Source: Cherax quadricarinatus (taxonomy: Eukaryota; Arthropoda; Malacostraca; Decapoda; Parastacidae). From it: DNA of 64,000 bases. The stretch lies in assembly GCF_038502225.1 (NCBI RefSeq), contig NC_091352.1:21231216-21295215 (forward strand), read 5' to 3'. The position numbers and the translations under genes are program-made. Each line of letters opens with the position of its first letter. Position 1 is the first letter of the stretch. The notes beneath the pieces were generated by a model. The model was given only the letters and a program-made list of their open reading frames with translations, did no database searches and was not told the DNA's origin. Positions 42,426-56,045 of this stretch are shown here, piece after piece.

Positions 42426-43760
42426 AATAGACATGCTGCATGCGGCTAGATCCCTGTACAGACGAGAAACGTGATCCAAAATGCCTGAACAGATTTCCTG
42501 CATGGGACAAGATTTCAGTTCAGGCTGTCTACACGGTGCAAGATGCCTGTACAGGCTTGGTGCAAGCTGCTTGTACAGAGTTACTATTTGGACCAAAATG
42601 GCTGTACAGTTTATGGATTGTGCCCGATGCTTGTACAAATTTGCTGCATGTAGCAAGAAGCTTGTGTTACTGGAAGAAGTATAATCATTACGAAGCTCTA
42701 AACCCATAAGTCATACAGCAGAAGCCTGTATAGTTTTGCTGCACTGGACAAAATAAACGCAGAGACTTTTTGAATGTATCAAAGAAATTGTACAGTCTTA
42801 CTGCACCGGTCAGAATGCCTGTACAGACTTGCTGTAAGTCACAACAAGCCTGTTAGACTGTGGGAAATTACTGATTTCAAGAAATCCCACAGAGCCATTG
42901 TAACAAGCAGTAGTGACCTCTAGAAACCACGCCCAATAAGTTTCATGAGTCAGCACACAATCATTGATAGGTTTGCACTAATTTGATAGATTACAAGTTT
43001 TAGGAAGAATTAGTGTTAGGAACTAATAATAGAATTAAAAAATGTAGTTTTAGGCTTTCAATATATATTTACATTAGGTTGAAACCAGTAGTACCACCTA
43101 GCGGTGCTCCAGCGAGTTAGAAAGAAGAACGCTGATAGCCGACTTCGAACAAGGACCCGTGCCGCCAGAATTACCTACAAGTTTCTATCTCTTGAGTCCC
43201 ACACGGTTCCCCAACGTTAGCTGGCAGTTAACAACGTGCTTCACAGGCCTGACAACAAATTGTGGATACGAGTCTCTGCGTCAGACCCGTTGGTGATACT
43301 ATTTACTGTATTTTGCCCCTAGTCACGTGGCCAGTAATACTGGGTGGGGAAATCAGGAAGAGTTAACTTACAGTTAATAAATGTGCCCATGGCCAACGAT
43401 CAGGTAATTTGTAATTTATATTTGCTTCAGGTTTTACAGTTTTTTTTTTACTCCTGAAAGTCTTGTAGAAGCCACTTGTGAGACTGAGACGTTTGGAGTC
43501 TTGGGGAACGGTGTCAACAGTCGTTGCTAGAGAGCTTCTTACAAGGAGGCAGACATTACAAACATTTTCACAGACGTTGCAACGGATAAAATATCTGTTC
43601 AGACTTATTGCATGCTGCATGATGCATGTACAAACCTGACAAAGCTGCTGCATAGGACAAGATACCTATACGTACTTACTGCATGTTACAGATTTCTTCC
43701 GTGGGTCAAAACATCAGTACAGATTTTCTGCACTGGGTAAGTTGCAAGGGCATACTTGAT
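42426..43760. repeat. Decayed flank of the 31-bp minisatellite plus unassigned DNA
   Basis: Words such as GATGCCTGTACAGGCTTG, GCTTGTACAGAGTTACT and CTGTACAGACTTGCTG recur at irregular 30-45 base spacing until about 42850 and again at 43590-43740. In between, 42850-43590 looks unique. The decay is one-sided; the left flank is sharp. Confidence 0.65.
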
Positions 43761-43819
43761 GCCTGAGCATTGTTTGCGTATTTATGTTACTGCTGGCCCA
43801 ATGTTCATTACTTAAGATC

Positions 43820-43950
43820 TTTCACAAGGGAAAGGGAGGTTGCCCTGGTTATAAAGGGCTCATGATCCAATGAAATGGAAATAACTTCTCTTTCTTCATC
43901 AAACCTGGTTGCCTCCCATTCCCCAAGTGATGTTTGTTTTCCCCGAAGAG

Positions 43951-43984
<34 letters not shown>

Positions 43985-43990
43985 GTAAAA
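43820..43990 (+). mobile_element. SINE-like repeat with AAT tail
   Basis: CATCAAACCTGGTTGCCTCC and CATTCCCCAAGTGATG lead into (AAT)n at 43953-43985. It is the same family as 39790-40105, in the opposite orientation. Confidence 0.6.
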
Positions 43991-44865
43991 TTATATTTTT
44001 ATATTATTATTATTATTATTGTTATACATCACTTTAATATATTAATCATCGCCAACGCAGCGTGGGCTCAGACCAGGTTTTATAATTCTTTTAAGAAAAT
44101 AAAAGAATAAAAAGAAATCAGAAACACACATGATGAAAGCAAAGTGCATTGCTAATGTAAACAGAAGGCTGTAACATTTATCTGTCATTTTACACGTATA
44201 TGAGACACAAAGAAAGCACCAGCTTTCCTGGAGAGAGTGCAAAACATTTCCCACTAATACAAGAGGCTGGTGTTTTTGATAATAATATATCTATTATCGA
44301 GAGGATGGTAGTACATTGAGTGATTGTGGCTGGAAGAGTTCATAATTATCTTCCAGATCAAAATACTTCGGTCCTTCTTGTTCTGTCGTTATGTCAAGGA
44401 AAGACCGGAACGTCTTGTTAAGAGTTTCCTTCAGTATGGTGGCTACTTGTCAAGGCAGCCACAAACTAGCACACACACACTGGAAAATGGAACGTCTTGG
44501 AACCACCAGGAGTGTGGGCTACTGTTAATTAACAAATACCAGGGAGCCGCGTTGGAAGCCACGAAGAGCTGCCAGTATTAATAAACTGCTGGCGGTATGA
44601 GCTCTGCCTTGTCTGACCTCCCACTGGGAAACATGATAAAGAAAAATTTTACTTCTGAAGGTAAGACTGTGGAATTCTGGGCACCTCTCTCTTTTTTCTC
44701 ATCCTTCCTTATCCTTCTCCTCCTCCAACTCCTCCTCCTGCATCCTCATCATGTTCCTCCTCCTATCTTCATCCTCCTCCTTCACACATTTGTAAGAAAC
44801 TGGAGCTACTCTTTTCCAGTAAACATGGTTCATACCTCACTGGCATCTACCTAAATACCTGGGGT
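43991..44865. other. Unassigned DNA, no supported gene
   Basis: ORFs at 44324-44581 and 44597-44854 show no domain. The second ends in a CTCCTCCTC tract. Confidence 0.45.
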
Positions 44866-44869
44866 CAAC

Positions 44870-45080
44870 GCCCCCCCCCCCCGTGGCCCAGCCTTTGACA
44901 GGCTTTCAACCAAGGGACTCGAGTTCGAGTCTAGAGCAGGTGGAAACTATCGGCATGTTTCCTTAGTCATATAGGTAACTAACCCTAAGCCTTCTTTTCA
45001 TTCCTTGGATCAAACCTGATCATCTCCCATTCCTCAGACCCTGCATGACCTTTACAGACTCTAAGCTTACATCTGAAAAA
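44870..45080 (+). mobile_element. SINE-like repeat, decayed
   Basis: After a C run, GTGGCCCAGCCTTTGACAGG and GACTCGAGTTCGAGTC precede the central GGTGGAAACTATCGGCATGT. It ends with CCTTGGATCAAACCTGATCA and ACCTTTACAGACTCTAAG of the AAT-tailed family. A tRNA-like origin is possible but the boxes are damaged. Confidence 0.5.
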
Positions 45081-45119
45081 AAAATATATAACTGCCTTCC
45101 GTTTTATCATATTTTAATA

Positions 45120-45250
45120 TTTTCATGGGAGAAGCATCAACCCGTAGGGGTCATACAGCGAATTAGGGATTGGGAGGCAATAAGGTTCGTTCCAAGGAAC
45201 GGGTGATGTGATCCGTTTCCTTAGCTCAAGAGCTCGTCCCCGAAGACAAT
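45120..45250 (-). mobile_element. SINE-like repeat, minus strand
   Basis: CAACCCGTAGGGGTCATACA and CGTTCCAAGGAACGGG are the antisense of the AAT-tailed family at 43820 and 44960. Confidence 0.55.
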
Positions 45251-45294
45251 GAGCCTGCTTTGGTTCCCGCATCACCAGCAACCACAAGATGTTA

Positions 45295-45372
45295 TGGCAC
45301 GGTGTGGTATTGATGACACGGTGGGGTATTTGTGACACGGTGGGGTATTGGTGACACGGTGGGGTATTGGTG
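45295..45372. repeat. 19-bp tandem repeat, about four units
   Basis: The unit is GACACGGTGGGGTATTGGT, with spacing exactly 19 for the central copies. Confidence 0.9.
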
Positions 45373-45399
45373 ACAAGTTCAAGTACTGATGATACCGTG

Positions 45400-45535
45400 T
45401 AGTCTTAAGTGACGTGTCTGACCTCACTAGGTCAAGGCATTGGCTTAAGCCGGTGGGAGAAATGGAGCTGCCTCGCATAGGCCAGTAGGCCTGTTGCAGT
45501 GTTTTTTCTTGTGTTCTTATGTGCAACATTTGGGT
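45400..45535 (+). mobile_element. CR1-like 3' tail fragment
   Basis: GGCATTGGCTTAAGCCGGTG, CTGCCTCGCATAGGCCAGTA and GGCCTGTTGCAG, then TTCTTGTGTTCTTATG, match the 3' end of the CR1-like copy at 13972-15145. Confidence 0.75.
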
Positions 45536-45609
45536 ATCTTTAATGATTGAAATACATCCACTTATAATGCAATGTTATCAACAGTAACGGGGTCATCAAT
45601 CATAAACAG

Positions 45610-48345
45610 AGTCATTAAGGGAGGAGCAGTGCATCCAACTTAGTCGCACAAGCTAGTCAGGTCCAACTCACACCTACCCACACCCACTCATGTATTTATC
45701 CAACCTATTTTTAAAACTACACATCGTCTTAGTGTTCATGACGGTACTCGGGAATTTGTTCCACTCATCGACAACTCTATTACCAAACCAGTGCTTTCCT
45801 ATATCCTTCCTGAATCTGATTTTTTTTCCAATTTGAAGCCATTGCTGTGAGTCCTGTCTATGTTACATATTTTTAGCACGTTATTTACATCCCCTTTATT
45901 AATTCCTGTTTTCCATTTATACACCTCGGTCATATCCCCCTAATTCTTCGCCTTTCGAGAGAGTGCAGGTTCAGGGCCCTCAGTCTATCCTCATAGGGAA
46001 GATTTCTGATACATGGGATCAACTTTGTCATCCTCCTCTGTACGTTTTCCAGAGCATTTATATCCATTCTGTAATACGGCGACCAAAACCGAGCAGCATA
46101 GTCTAAATGAGGCCTAACCAAAGATATATAGAGTTGAAGAACAACGTAAGGACTTCTATTATTTATACTTCTTGCTATGAAGCCAAGGACTCTGTTAGGT
46201 TCATTGCGAACACTAATGCACTGTTGTCTTGGTTTTAGATTACTACTAACCAAAACTCCTAAATCCTTTTCGCAATCCGTAATATTAAGATCTACATTAT
46301 TTAGTTTATATGTCCAACATTTAGAATTTTGCATTTGTCTATATTAAACTGCATCTACCACTCCTCCGACCACTGCATCAGTTTATTCAAATCATCCTGG
46401 AGTGCTCTAATATCCTCATTAGAATGAATTGGACGGCGTATTTCGGTGTCATCAGCAAATTTGCTTATGTCGCTATTTATTCCTTCATCATTGTCCTTTA
46501 TGTAGATTGTGAACAAAGGGCCCAACACTGACGTCTGTGGAACACCGCTTGTGACGCTTCCCCGCTCTGATTTCTCTCCATTTATGCAAACTCTGCTGTC
46601 TATTCGTCAACCATGCCTAAACCCAGGAAAAAATTTCTCCTATTCAGTGTGCCTAAAGTTTCCTCAATAGCCTCTGATGTGGAACTATCGAAAGCCTTAC
46701 TAAAGTCCATATACTCAACGTCATTTTCACTACCATGATCTACCTCCTCAAACACCTTAGTGAAAAAAGTTAGTAAATTCGTAAGACAGGAACGCCCCTT
46801 TGTAAAACCGTGTTGAGATTCATTAATCAGTTTATGCCTATCAAGATGGCTACGAATTGCTTCGGCAATTATTGATTCCATAAATTTTCCCACTATGGAG
46901 GTAAGGCTTATTGGTCTATAGGTCGAAGCTAAGGACCTGTCACCTGCCTTGTAAATAGGTATTACATTTGCCATTTTCCACTTATCAGGCACTATGCCAG
47001 TTTGTAGTGATATGTTAAAAAGATTAGCCAAAGGTATGCTAAGTTCCTCTTTACATTCCTTTAACACCCTTGCAAACAGTTCATCAGGACCTGGGAATTT
47101 GTTAGGTTTTAATTTCTCTATTTGTCTGAGGACCATGTCACTAGTTACCGCAATCGTGCATTGTTTATTATTATCCTGTTCTACGTAATCTATTATTTCT
47201 GGAATTTCGCTAGTATCTTCCTGAGTAACAACTGAGAGAAAGTAAGAATTGAAAATTTCGTACATATCCTTATCACTGTCAGTGAACTAACCTGAGTTAC
47301 TCTTTAGTGAGCCTATCTTGTCCATAATCTTGCTTCTGTATTCCTGAAAGAACCCTTTTGGGTTTGTCTTTGAATCCCTTGCGACCTTAGCCTCATAATC
47401 CCTTTTTGCTTTTCGTTTTCCTTTTTTTTCTCTCTCTTTAATTGAATATATTGATTACTTAACTGCCCATCCCCTATTTTGATACGCCTGTATATGCCTC
47501 TCTTTTGACCAATGAGATGCTTTGATCTATTGTTCATCCATTGGGGATCAATTTTGTTAGATTTAATTTCCCTACTCGGAACAAAAGTTGTCTGGGCAGC
47601 TAGAACTATTCTCTGAAAAACGTCATATTGGCAACCAACACCAGCTACCTGACCCATAGCGAGGACATCCCAGTTTAGCTCACCCAGGTAATTTTTCAGT
47701 CCCATGAAATCGGCCAAGCGAAAGTCTGGGACAGATTTGATTGCAGTTATCCGGGAAACTCCATGATATATTGAAAATAAGTGATCTGTTATCATTTTCC
47801 CCTAGCTCATCATTAACCTCAAGATTATTAACTAGTGATTCTTTGTTGGCAAGAACCAAGTAGAATGTTTCCTCTAGTTGGTTCTGTCACAAACTGTTTT
47901 AAAAAGCAATCCTGAACCGTATCAAGAAAGTCACTAGACTAAAGATTTCCTGTCACATTGTTCCAATCAATTTGTCTAAAGTTAAAATCTCCCATTAACA
48001 CAACATTTTCATATCTAGATGCCTTATGAATTTCATCCCATAGCAGTTTAATGCATTCGCTATCAAGGTGTGGGGGCCTATATATTACACCCAAAATTAA
48101 CTTCTCACGACCCTCGAGAAACTGTAGCCAAATGTTCGATGTTTCTAATCTTATATCTTGTCTAACACAACAATTTAAATTATCTCTGACATACATCGCC
48201 ACTCCACCACCCTTCCTGCTGACCCTATCAGTATGGAATAGTTTATAACCCGGTTTGTTGCATTCAGAGGGGAATTCTCTATCTTTCAAGTTGAACCAGG
48301 TCTCTGTTATAGCAATAATATCTTGCACTTGCAAGTAATCTTAGC
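45610..48345 (-). mobile_element. CR1-like LINE, copy 4 (endonuclease to 3' end, broken)
   Basis: Minus-strand pieces: 48334-47939 is endonuclease (ITETWFNLKDREF, RGGGVAMYVRDNLNCC, ILGVIYRPP, LMGDFNFRQIDWN). 47795-47313 is the linker (WMNNRSKHLIGQKRGIYRRI). 47265-46600 is RT (KPNKFPGPDELFARVLKECK, PIYKAGDRSLASTYRPISLT, QHGFTKGRSCLTNLL, YMDFSKAFDSST). The 46500 region has FADDTEI in broken frame, and 46334-45930 is thumb and C-terminus (ISLVRPHLDYAARFWSPYY). ORF1 is absent (5' truncation near 48345). It is closer to copy 2 than to copy 1. Confidence 0.87.
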
Positions 48346-48389
48346 TCATCTCTCTAATTTATCAAGATTCTATTTGAGAAAAATTTTCT

Positions 48390-48645
48390 GACTCTTGTGT
48401 TGCACCATCTGTTTCAGTGACGCTTGTGTTGCATCTTGTTTCAATGACGCTTGTGTTGCACCATCTGTTTCAATGACGCTTGTGTTGCATCTTGTTTCAA
48501 TGACGCTTGTGTTGCATCTTGTTTCAATGACGCTTGTGTTGCACCATCTGTTTCAATGACGCTTGTGTTGCATCTTCTCTTTCAATGACTTGTGTTGCAT
48601 CATCTGTTTCAGTGACGCTTGTGTTGCATCTTCTGTTTCAGTGTT
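48390..48645. repeat. 27-bp (variants to 29) minisatellite, about nine units
   Basis: The unit is GACGCTTGTGTTGCATCTTG plus TTTCAAT, mixed with a TTGCACCATCTG form. It begins right at the truncated end of CR1-like copy 4. Confidence 0.9.
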
Positions 48646-49420
48646 TCTTCCCACTGTTTCAAGTTATGGATTATTCACTCATCGCTTGAAATTGCTCTTC
48701 ATGTTTGTGTGTGACGAATATATTCAATATCTCGAAGATTTCCATGAGATGTCTCTGAATTTTCTTGTTCCTAAGAAAAAATGTTGTGAGATCCTTTATA
48801 ATTTTTTTTTATGATGGGACGAGTGTACCCTGTCTAATTAATCTTCGTTTTTATGTAATTTGGAGACCATTACTGTTAATTTGGTCTCTAGTGTTTTAGT
48901 TCAAAATTTCTATGAAATTTGTAATCTCATTGTTTTCAAGGTCGTCTTAAATGATTACTCGAAGGTCTTATTCATTTCTTTCGCTAAGTTTGCTGACAAA
49001 CATTTTGTTTTCCTGTTTCAGACTGTTATATCCCTAAATGCATGAAATTGTATTTAGGGGTATAACGCGTCTCCGACCAGAGAGCCAATTTACCTAGATC
49101 ACTCTGTGTATTAAAACTGTCTGCTTGTATACTACACTTTTTCCAGTGTTGCGTAATTTGCAAAACTTGCCAGCGTAGTTTTTAGCTCTATAACGAGATT
49201 ATGTATGCATATTATGAGGAGGATTGGACTGCGTACTGACCGATGGAGAACTCCACTTAACGGAGAATCACTTAAAAATCTTTGAGTCAGTCACTTCTCT
49301 AGGTAGGAAGTTATCTCCTAGGTAGGAAGTTATCCATTTATGATGAGGTACATTGCCAAAGGCCTTGAAATTCTGATGCAATGCCTCTGATTGGAGCTTT
49401 TCAGAATAGTTTATGAAAAA
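48646..49420. other. Unassigned DNA, no gene
   Basis: Short ORFs at 48563-48814 and 48860-49045 have no domain. A CR1-like pol relic is possible near 49050-49260 (antisense of a CTATAACGAG-type segment), but I cannot prove it. Confidence 0.4.
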
Positions 49421-49424
49421 TTGG

Positions 49425-49720
49425 ATGAATTTAAGACATGTGCAACATCTGGGTATCTTCATTGTAGACGTTTCGCCATCCAGTGGCTTTATCAATACAA
49501 ATTCCAGGACATAACTTGAAGACAGTATAACTATGTACAGAAGATAAGGTAATCAGTCCCTCAACCTTGGAGTAGGTGTGAAGAGCACCGTAGTCGTGGA
49601 GATTCGAAAGCAGAAGCAAGGCGCCTGACGCTTATATACTAAGGTCAGGTGGAAATGGGACGGGTAGCAGACGAGGGCATAGTCACTGGTAGGCGGGATT
49701 CTCCAGTGGTCAGACGTGAT
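49425..49720 (-). mobile_element. Retrozyme-like hammerhead repeat
   Basis: Minus-strand order: ATCCCGCCTACCAGTGAC (with a small change, near 49700), TATA-like AGTATATAAGCGTC (49635), TACGGTGCTCTTCACACC, ribozyme 49462-49500, then CAGATGTTGCACATGTC. It is the same subfamily as 30180 and 30690. Confidence 0.72.
49462..49500 (-). ncRNA. Hammerhead motif with U3-A8 core, otherwise perfect
   Basis: On the minus strand: stem I TTGTA/TACAA (5 bp), core TTGATAA, stem II AGCCACTGGATGGC (GCCA/TGGC, loop CTGGA), GAA, palindromic ACGT, cleavage residue C. Only C3-to-U and G8-to-A depart from the consensus, and they do so together so the core base pair is kept. This is the clearest representative of the variant. 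Confidence 0.65.
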
Positions 49721-50235
49721 CTTTTGAAGTGGAATCCATGTTGGTTTCCTGATATTACTCTATTTTTTCCAGAAAATTAAATGCCTTTTCTCTCATATTC
49801 TCCAGTTGTTTACTAAGAACTGACGTTAAGCTGACGACACGATAATTTAGAGCACAGGCCTCCTCATCTTTTTTTAAAAAAAAAAAAGAAAAAGGTGTTA
49901 AGAAAAAAGGCAGTAAAGAGGATAAAAAAAAGCAGAGTCAAGAAATATATGTAGGTATGAAGGAAGGAATGAAGAAAAATGAAGGAAGGAACGAAGAAAA
50001 ATGAAGGAAGGAAAGTAGGAGAGAAGTATGATGTAGCATTTAGGATCGGGTTGCTTGTAATATGCGCTAATACAGGCCATAACACGGGATATCCTCTGGT
50101 TTACTGCGCCTGCATTGCCAACCCTGCGTAGTTTGTGCAAGTCCTGCCTCCAGTCCCACCCAGGAGACTGTCTTCATGCTGGTTGACGCCTTGATTCTAC
50201 GAATTTGAGATACATTTTTCTTCCTCGCCTCAAAT
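49721..50235. other. Unassigned DNA with A- and GAAGG-rich tract
   Basis: 49860-50025 is purine-rich (AAAAAAAGAAAA, GAAGGAAGGAA, with two near-repeats of GAAAAATGAAGGAAGGAA). No gene was seen. Confidence 0.5.
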
Positions 50236-50325
50236 ATAATTAGTCTCTTCTCATCGGCTACCAGCCATGTGCCATGTTAGCCTTATGGGTTTAGCGCTGA
50301 TTCTTGATAGTAATAATAATGGGCT
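50236..50325 (+). repeat. SINE-like fragment with AAT tail
   Basis: TTATGGGTTTAGCGCTGATT followed by GTAATAATAATGGG resembles the 3' end of the AAT-tailed SINE-like family. Confidence 0.45.
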
Positions 50326-50925
50326 TCCACAATTCTTTTCTTATTCATCATTACCGATAATCAGTTTTCTGACGATTACCGATACCGATGCTTTTCCTAT
50401 ATTTTACATTTTTAAAAATTATAATGACTTCAGCTTATAAGGGAATGCTAATTGTACAATGAAAGATAAATAACACAGGAAGATTAAATGTTAAATAACT
50501 ATCTTAAACTATGTCAGTACTTGCAATCACCCACCAGGGTGGGCAGGTGCTCACATTATTGTACCCAACAGTTCCATCATGGAGAGAAACAACATTGAAT
50601 CCTCTCTTGAAACATGATGAGAATGCCTTGTATAATTCAAGTTATGGTATGTACAAACTAGGCACCTATTTAGTGGAGTCTATTGAGCACAATCTTAAGC
50701 AAAAGTGCTATTCAAAATCGCATGATCGTTTATTATGCCACGGCGGCTAGTCAGGATTTGGTGACGTCAGACTAACTTTCTCTTCTCTGTCCTATATGTT
50801 TCGCCCGCACGTTTCGCCCACCGCGTCATGCCCGTCGGTATCGCTGAACATGCTGTTGATTCTCAGTTTGTCTGTTACCGTTCTTGGGGGGTGTACTATA
50901 ATATAATGTCCAGTAGTAGCAAGCC
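50326..50925. other. Unassigned DNA, no gene
   Basis: The ORF at 50511-50750 shows no domain. Nothing was recognised. Confidence 0.45.
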
Positions 50926-50927
50926 CA

Positions 50928-51027
50928 TTCAGGTACAGTTGCATAAGGGTACTGTACAGATTCAGGTACAGTTGCATAAGGGTACCGTACAGATTCAGGT
51001 ACAGTTGCATAAGGGTACTGTACAAGA
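50928..51027. repeat. 33-bp tandem repeat, three units
   Basis: CAGGTACAGTTGCATAAGGG plus TACTGTACAGATT, with one T-to-C variant in the second unit. Confidence 0.93.
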
Positions 51028-51397
51028 GGTACACAATTTTAAGTGACTGAAAGCAGAGATTACAATTTAGTAATTGCAACTAGTTTTAGGTGATTACACC
51101 CCAAGAGGGATTCACTTAGGTTTTCTAGAATATCTAGAATCATTGTCAACGTATCAGAACCACTTAGCTTTATTGGAGAGGACATCTTGAAGGAATCTAG
51201 TCTCAGGATTCCATATACAAGTCGCTGATATGCATCTGCCTCGCCCCAGAATAACCTTTCCTATTTATTCCTAGTCCTGTCCTGCAACATTGAACAGCAC
51301 CTGACGACACACTAGAGTGCAAAAGATGTATAGCTAAAGATTTCCATTCCCATGTGGCGTCTTCTACACTATTAAGATCGCATATCTGCGATTCCAT

Positions 51398-51436
<39 letters not shown>
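51398..51436. repeat. (TA)n microsatellite
   Basis: About 38 bases of TA. Confidence 0.95.
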
Positions 51437-51441
<5 letters not shown>

Positions 51442-51633
51442 GTAGTAGGTTGGTAGACAGCAACCACCCAGGGAGGTACTACCGTCCTGCCAAGTGAATA
51501 TAAAACGAAAGCCTGTATTTGTTTTACATGATGGTAGGATTGCTGGTGTCTTTTTTGTCTCAAACATGCAAGATTTCAGGTGCATCTTTCTACTTCTATT
51601 TACACTTAGGTCACACTACACATACGTGTACAA

Positions 51634-53400
<1,767 letters not shown>

Positions 53401-53413
53401 AAAAAAAAAAATA

Positions 53414-53417
<4 letters not shown>

Positions 53418-53460
<43 letters not shown>

Positions 53461-53485
53461 TATATATATAGATATATATATATAC
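53418..53485. repeat. (TA)n microsatellite
   Basis: TA run with two GATATATATA interruptions at its end, between the RTE tail and a SINE. Confidence 0.95.
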
Positions 53486-53850
<365 letters not shown>

Positions 53851-54625
53851 TATTAAACGATGTTTACTAACACATCGGCAGTTTCCCACCAAGATAGGGT
53901 GGCCTGGAAAAGAAAAAGCTACCATCATTCACTCCATCACTGTCTTGCCAGAGGCATGCTTACTCTACAGTTATAGAACTGCAACATTAACACCCCTCCT
54001 TCAGAGTGCAGGCACTGCACTTCCCATCTCCAGGACTCACTTCCGGCCTGCCGGTTTCCCTAAATCCCTTCATAAATGTTACCTTGCTCACACTCCAACA
54101 GCACGTCAAGTCCTAAAAACCATTTGTCTCCATACCCTCCTAACACGCTCAGGCATGCCTGCTGAAAGTCCAAGCCCCTTGCACACAAAACCTCCTTTAC
54201 CCCCTCCCTCCAACCTTTCCTTGGCCGACTCCTACCCCGCCTTCCCTCCACTACAGATTTATACACTCTCGAAGTCATTCTATTTTGTTCCTGCCTCTCT
54301 ACATAACCGAACCACCTCAACAACCCCTCCTCATCCCTCGTGATAACAGATTTGGTAATCCTGCACCTCCTCCTAATTTCCGAACTACGAATTCTCATCC
54401 ACTAACCTCTGCAACTTTCTTCAGAATCTCCCAAAAGCACAGTGTCATCAGCAAAGAGCAATCGTGACTACTCCCACTTTGTGTTAGATTCTTTATCTTT
54501 TACCTCCACACCTCTTGCCAACACCAGAATATTCACTTTTTCTACAATCCCATCTATAAATATATTAAAGAACCATGATATCCCACATCCCTGTCTAAAG
54601 CCTATTTTTACTGGGAAATACTTTA
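53851..54625 (-). mobile_element. RTE-type LINE, second copy, with internal deletion
   Basis: The minus strand reads KIGFRQGCGISWFFNIFIDG (54671-54468 region), FADDTVLLGDSE near 54440, then jumps to RIRSSEIRRRCRITKSVITR (54398) and the C-terminus GRRGRSRPRKGWREGVKE, then the 3' UTR to 53851. Compared with the 51895 ORF, about 155 codons between FADD and the C-terminal block are missing. It is 5'-truncated at about 54625, directly against a tRNA-SINE. Confidence 0.85.
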
Positions 54626-54870
54626 TTTCTACAACTGAATATACAAGGTATACAGGCCTAGCTGACATCAATGACCGAGCATTTCGGGCAAATTAGGTCA
54701 GTTTTGTCCCGGGATGCGACCCACACCAGTCAACTAACACCACAGTATCCACTTTACTGATGGGTGAACAGACAACCGGTGTCAGGAAACACGCCCAGTG
54801 TTTCTACCCTTGTAGGGAATCGAACCCAGACCCTCCGTGTGAAGCGAGAACTGTAGCCACCAGTCCGCGG
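54625..54870 (-). mobile_element. tRNA-derived SINE (minus strand)
   Basis: B box GGTTCGATTCC (54826-54816, minus) with an A-box-like GACTGGTGGCTACAG upstream, the central domain (TGTTCACCCATCAGTAAAGT, GGTCGCATCCCGGGAC), and the 3' tail GCTAGGCCTGTATACCTTGT. It is the same subfamily as 31840 and 57820, which share the GGCCTGTATACC-type tail. Confidence 0.82.
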
Positions 54871-54881
54871 GGCACACACAC

Positions 54882-55346
<465 letters not shown>

Positions 55347-55418
<72 letters not shown>

Positions 55419-55440
55419 ATATATATTATATATATATATA
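55347..55440. repeat. (TA)n microsatellite
   Basis: TA run with one GTGTGTATAT interruption. Confidence 0.95.
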
Positions 55441-56040
55441 AAGTAACCGAGTTCACAGAAAAATTAATCACTTGAAAAAATATTTGCCTACTGGTCCTGG
55501 AGCGAACACAAATAGAATTTCAATACCGAGATTGCATTCACGCAGGACACAATTAGGGATGATAACAGCCACACTACACTCCAATCTCATTGTTTGGGGA
55601 CGCGTGAAATGGAGTTTGATCCTTGCGTGTTTGGGAGTAGTTATAAAAGGTGTGGTTGGTGTCACTGCTAGCAGGATATCGGTAATTTTTTAAAGCTGCA
55701 ATGTTTGTAAATAAAAGAATGTGACGTTATAATCAGTGGATATCAATTTGCAACGCTTGTGCATGGTAAAAAGGGCAAGATTTTTGGAACACCTGGCATT
55801 TGCAGGCCCCTTAAGACCAAAATTGTTGAACCCATTTCGTGCATTTTTTAATGGTTCCGATGACTTCTAAAACACACTGTATAATGGCTTCAAACGTTCA
55901 AAAAGTTCAAAATAGATGCTGCTTATTTTGACAATTGCAAAGAGTGAAATTCAAAGTGAATAGGTGCAGATATGCCCATTTTATGAATAGCGTTAATTTT
56001 TCATTCTCGATAAATATGTTTCAGCCTTCATCTTCTGGTC
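55441..56040. other. Unassigned DNA, no gene
   Basis: Two antisense short ORFs (55468-55693) show no domain. No repeat was recognised. Confidence 0.45.
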
Positions 56041-56045
56041 GATTT

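Noticed and set aside
40571..42449. Many overlapping ORFs with the repeating pattern YRLAAWGRMSIQTC and GKNVYTDLLPGEE, looking like a repeat protein
   Set aside because: The unit is 31 bp, so each frame cycles through the same three reading frames and gives the same 31-residue pattern. Unit variants do not respect codons.
43480..43520. TAGAAGCCACTTGTGAGACTG followed by GAGACGTTTGGAG, resembling the hammerhead region
   Set aside because: The CTGANGA core is not present (CTTGTAG), stem II does not pair, and GAAA is replaced by GAGA. Similarity to the family is too weak to call.
44324..44854. Two plus-strand ORFs of 85 codons as candidate host exons
   Set aside because: No recognisable domain, low-complexity CTCC tract in the second, no convincing splice signals in frame.
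55468..55693. Antisense pair of short ORFs as candidate genes
   Set aside because: Both are about 70 codons, overlapping on opposite strands, without domain or conserved neighbour.
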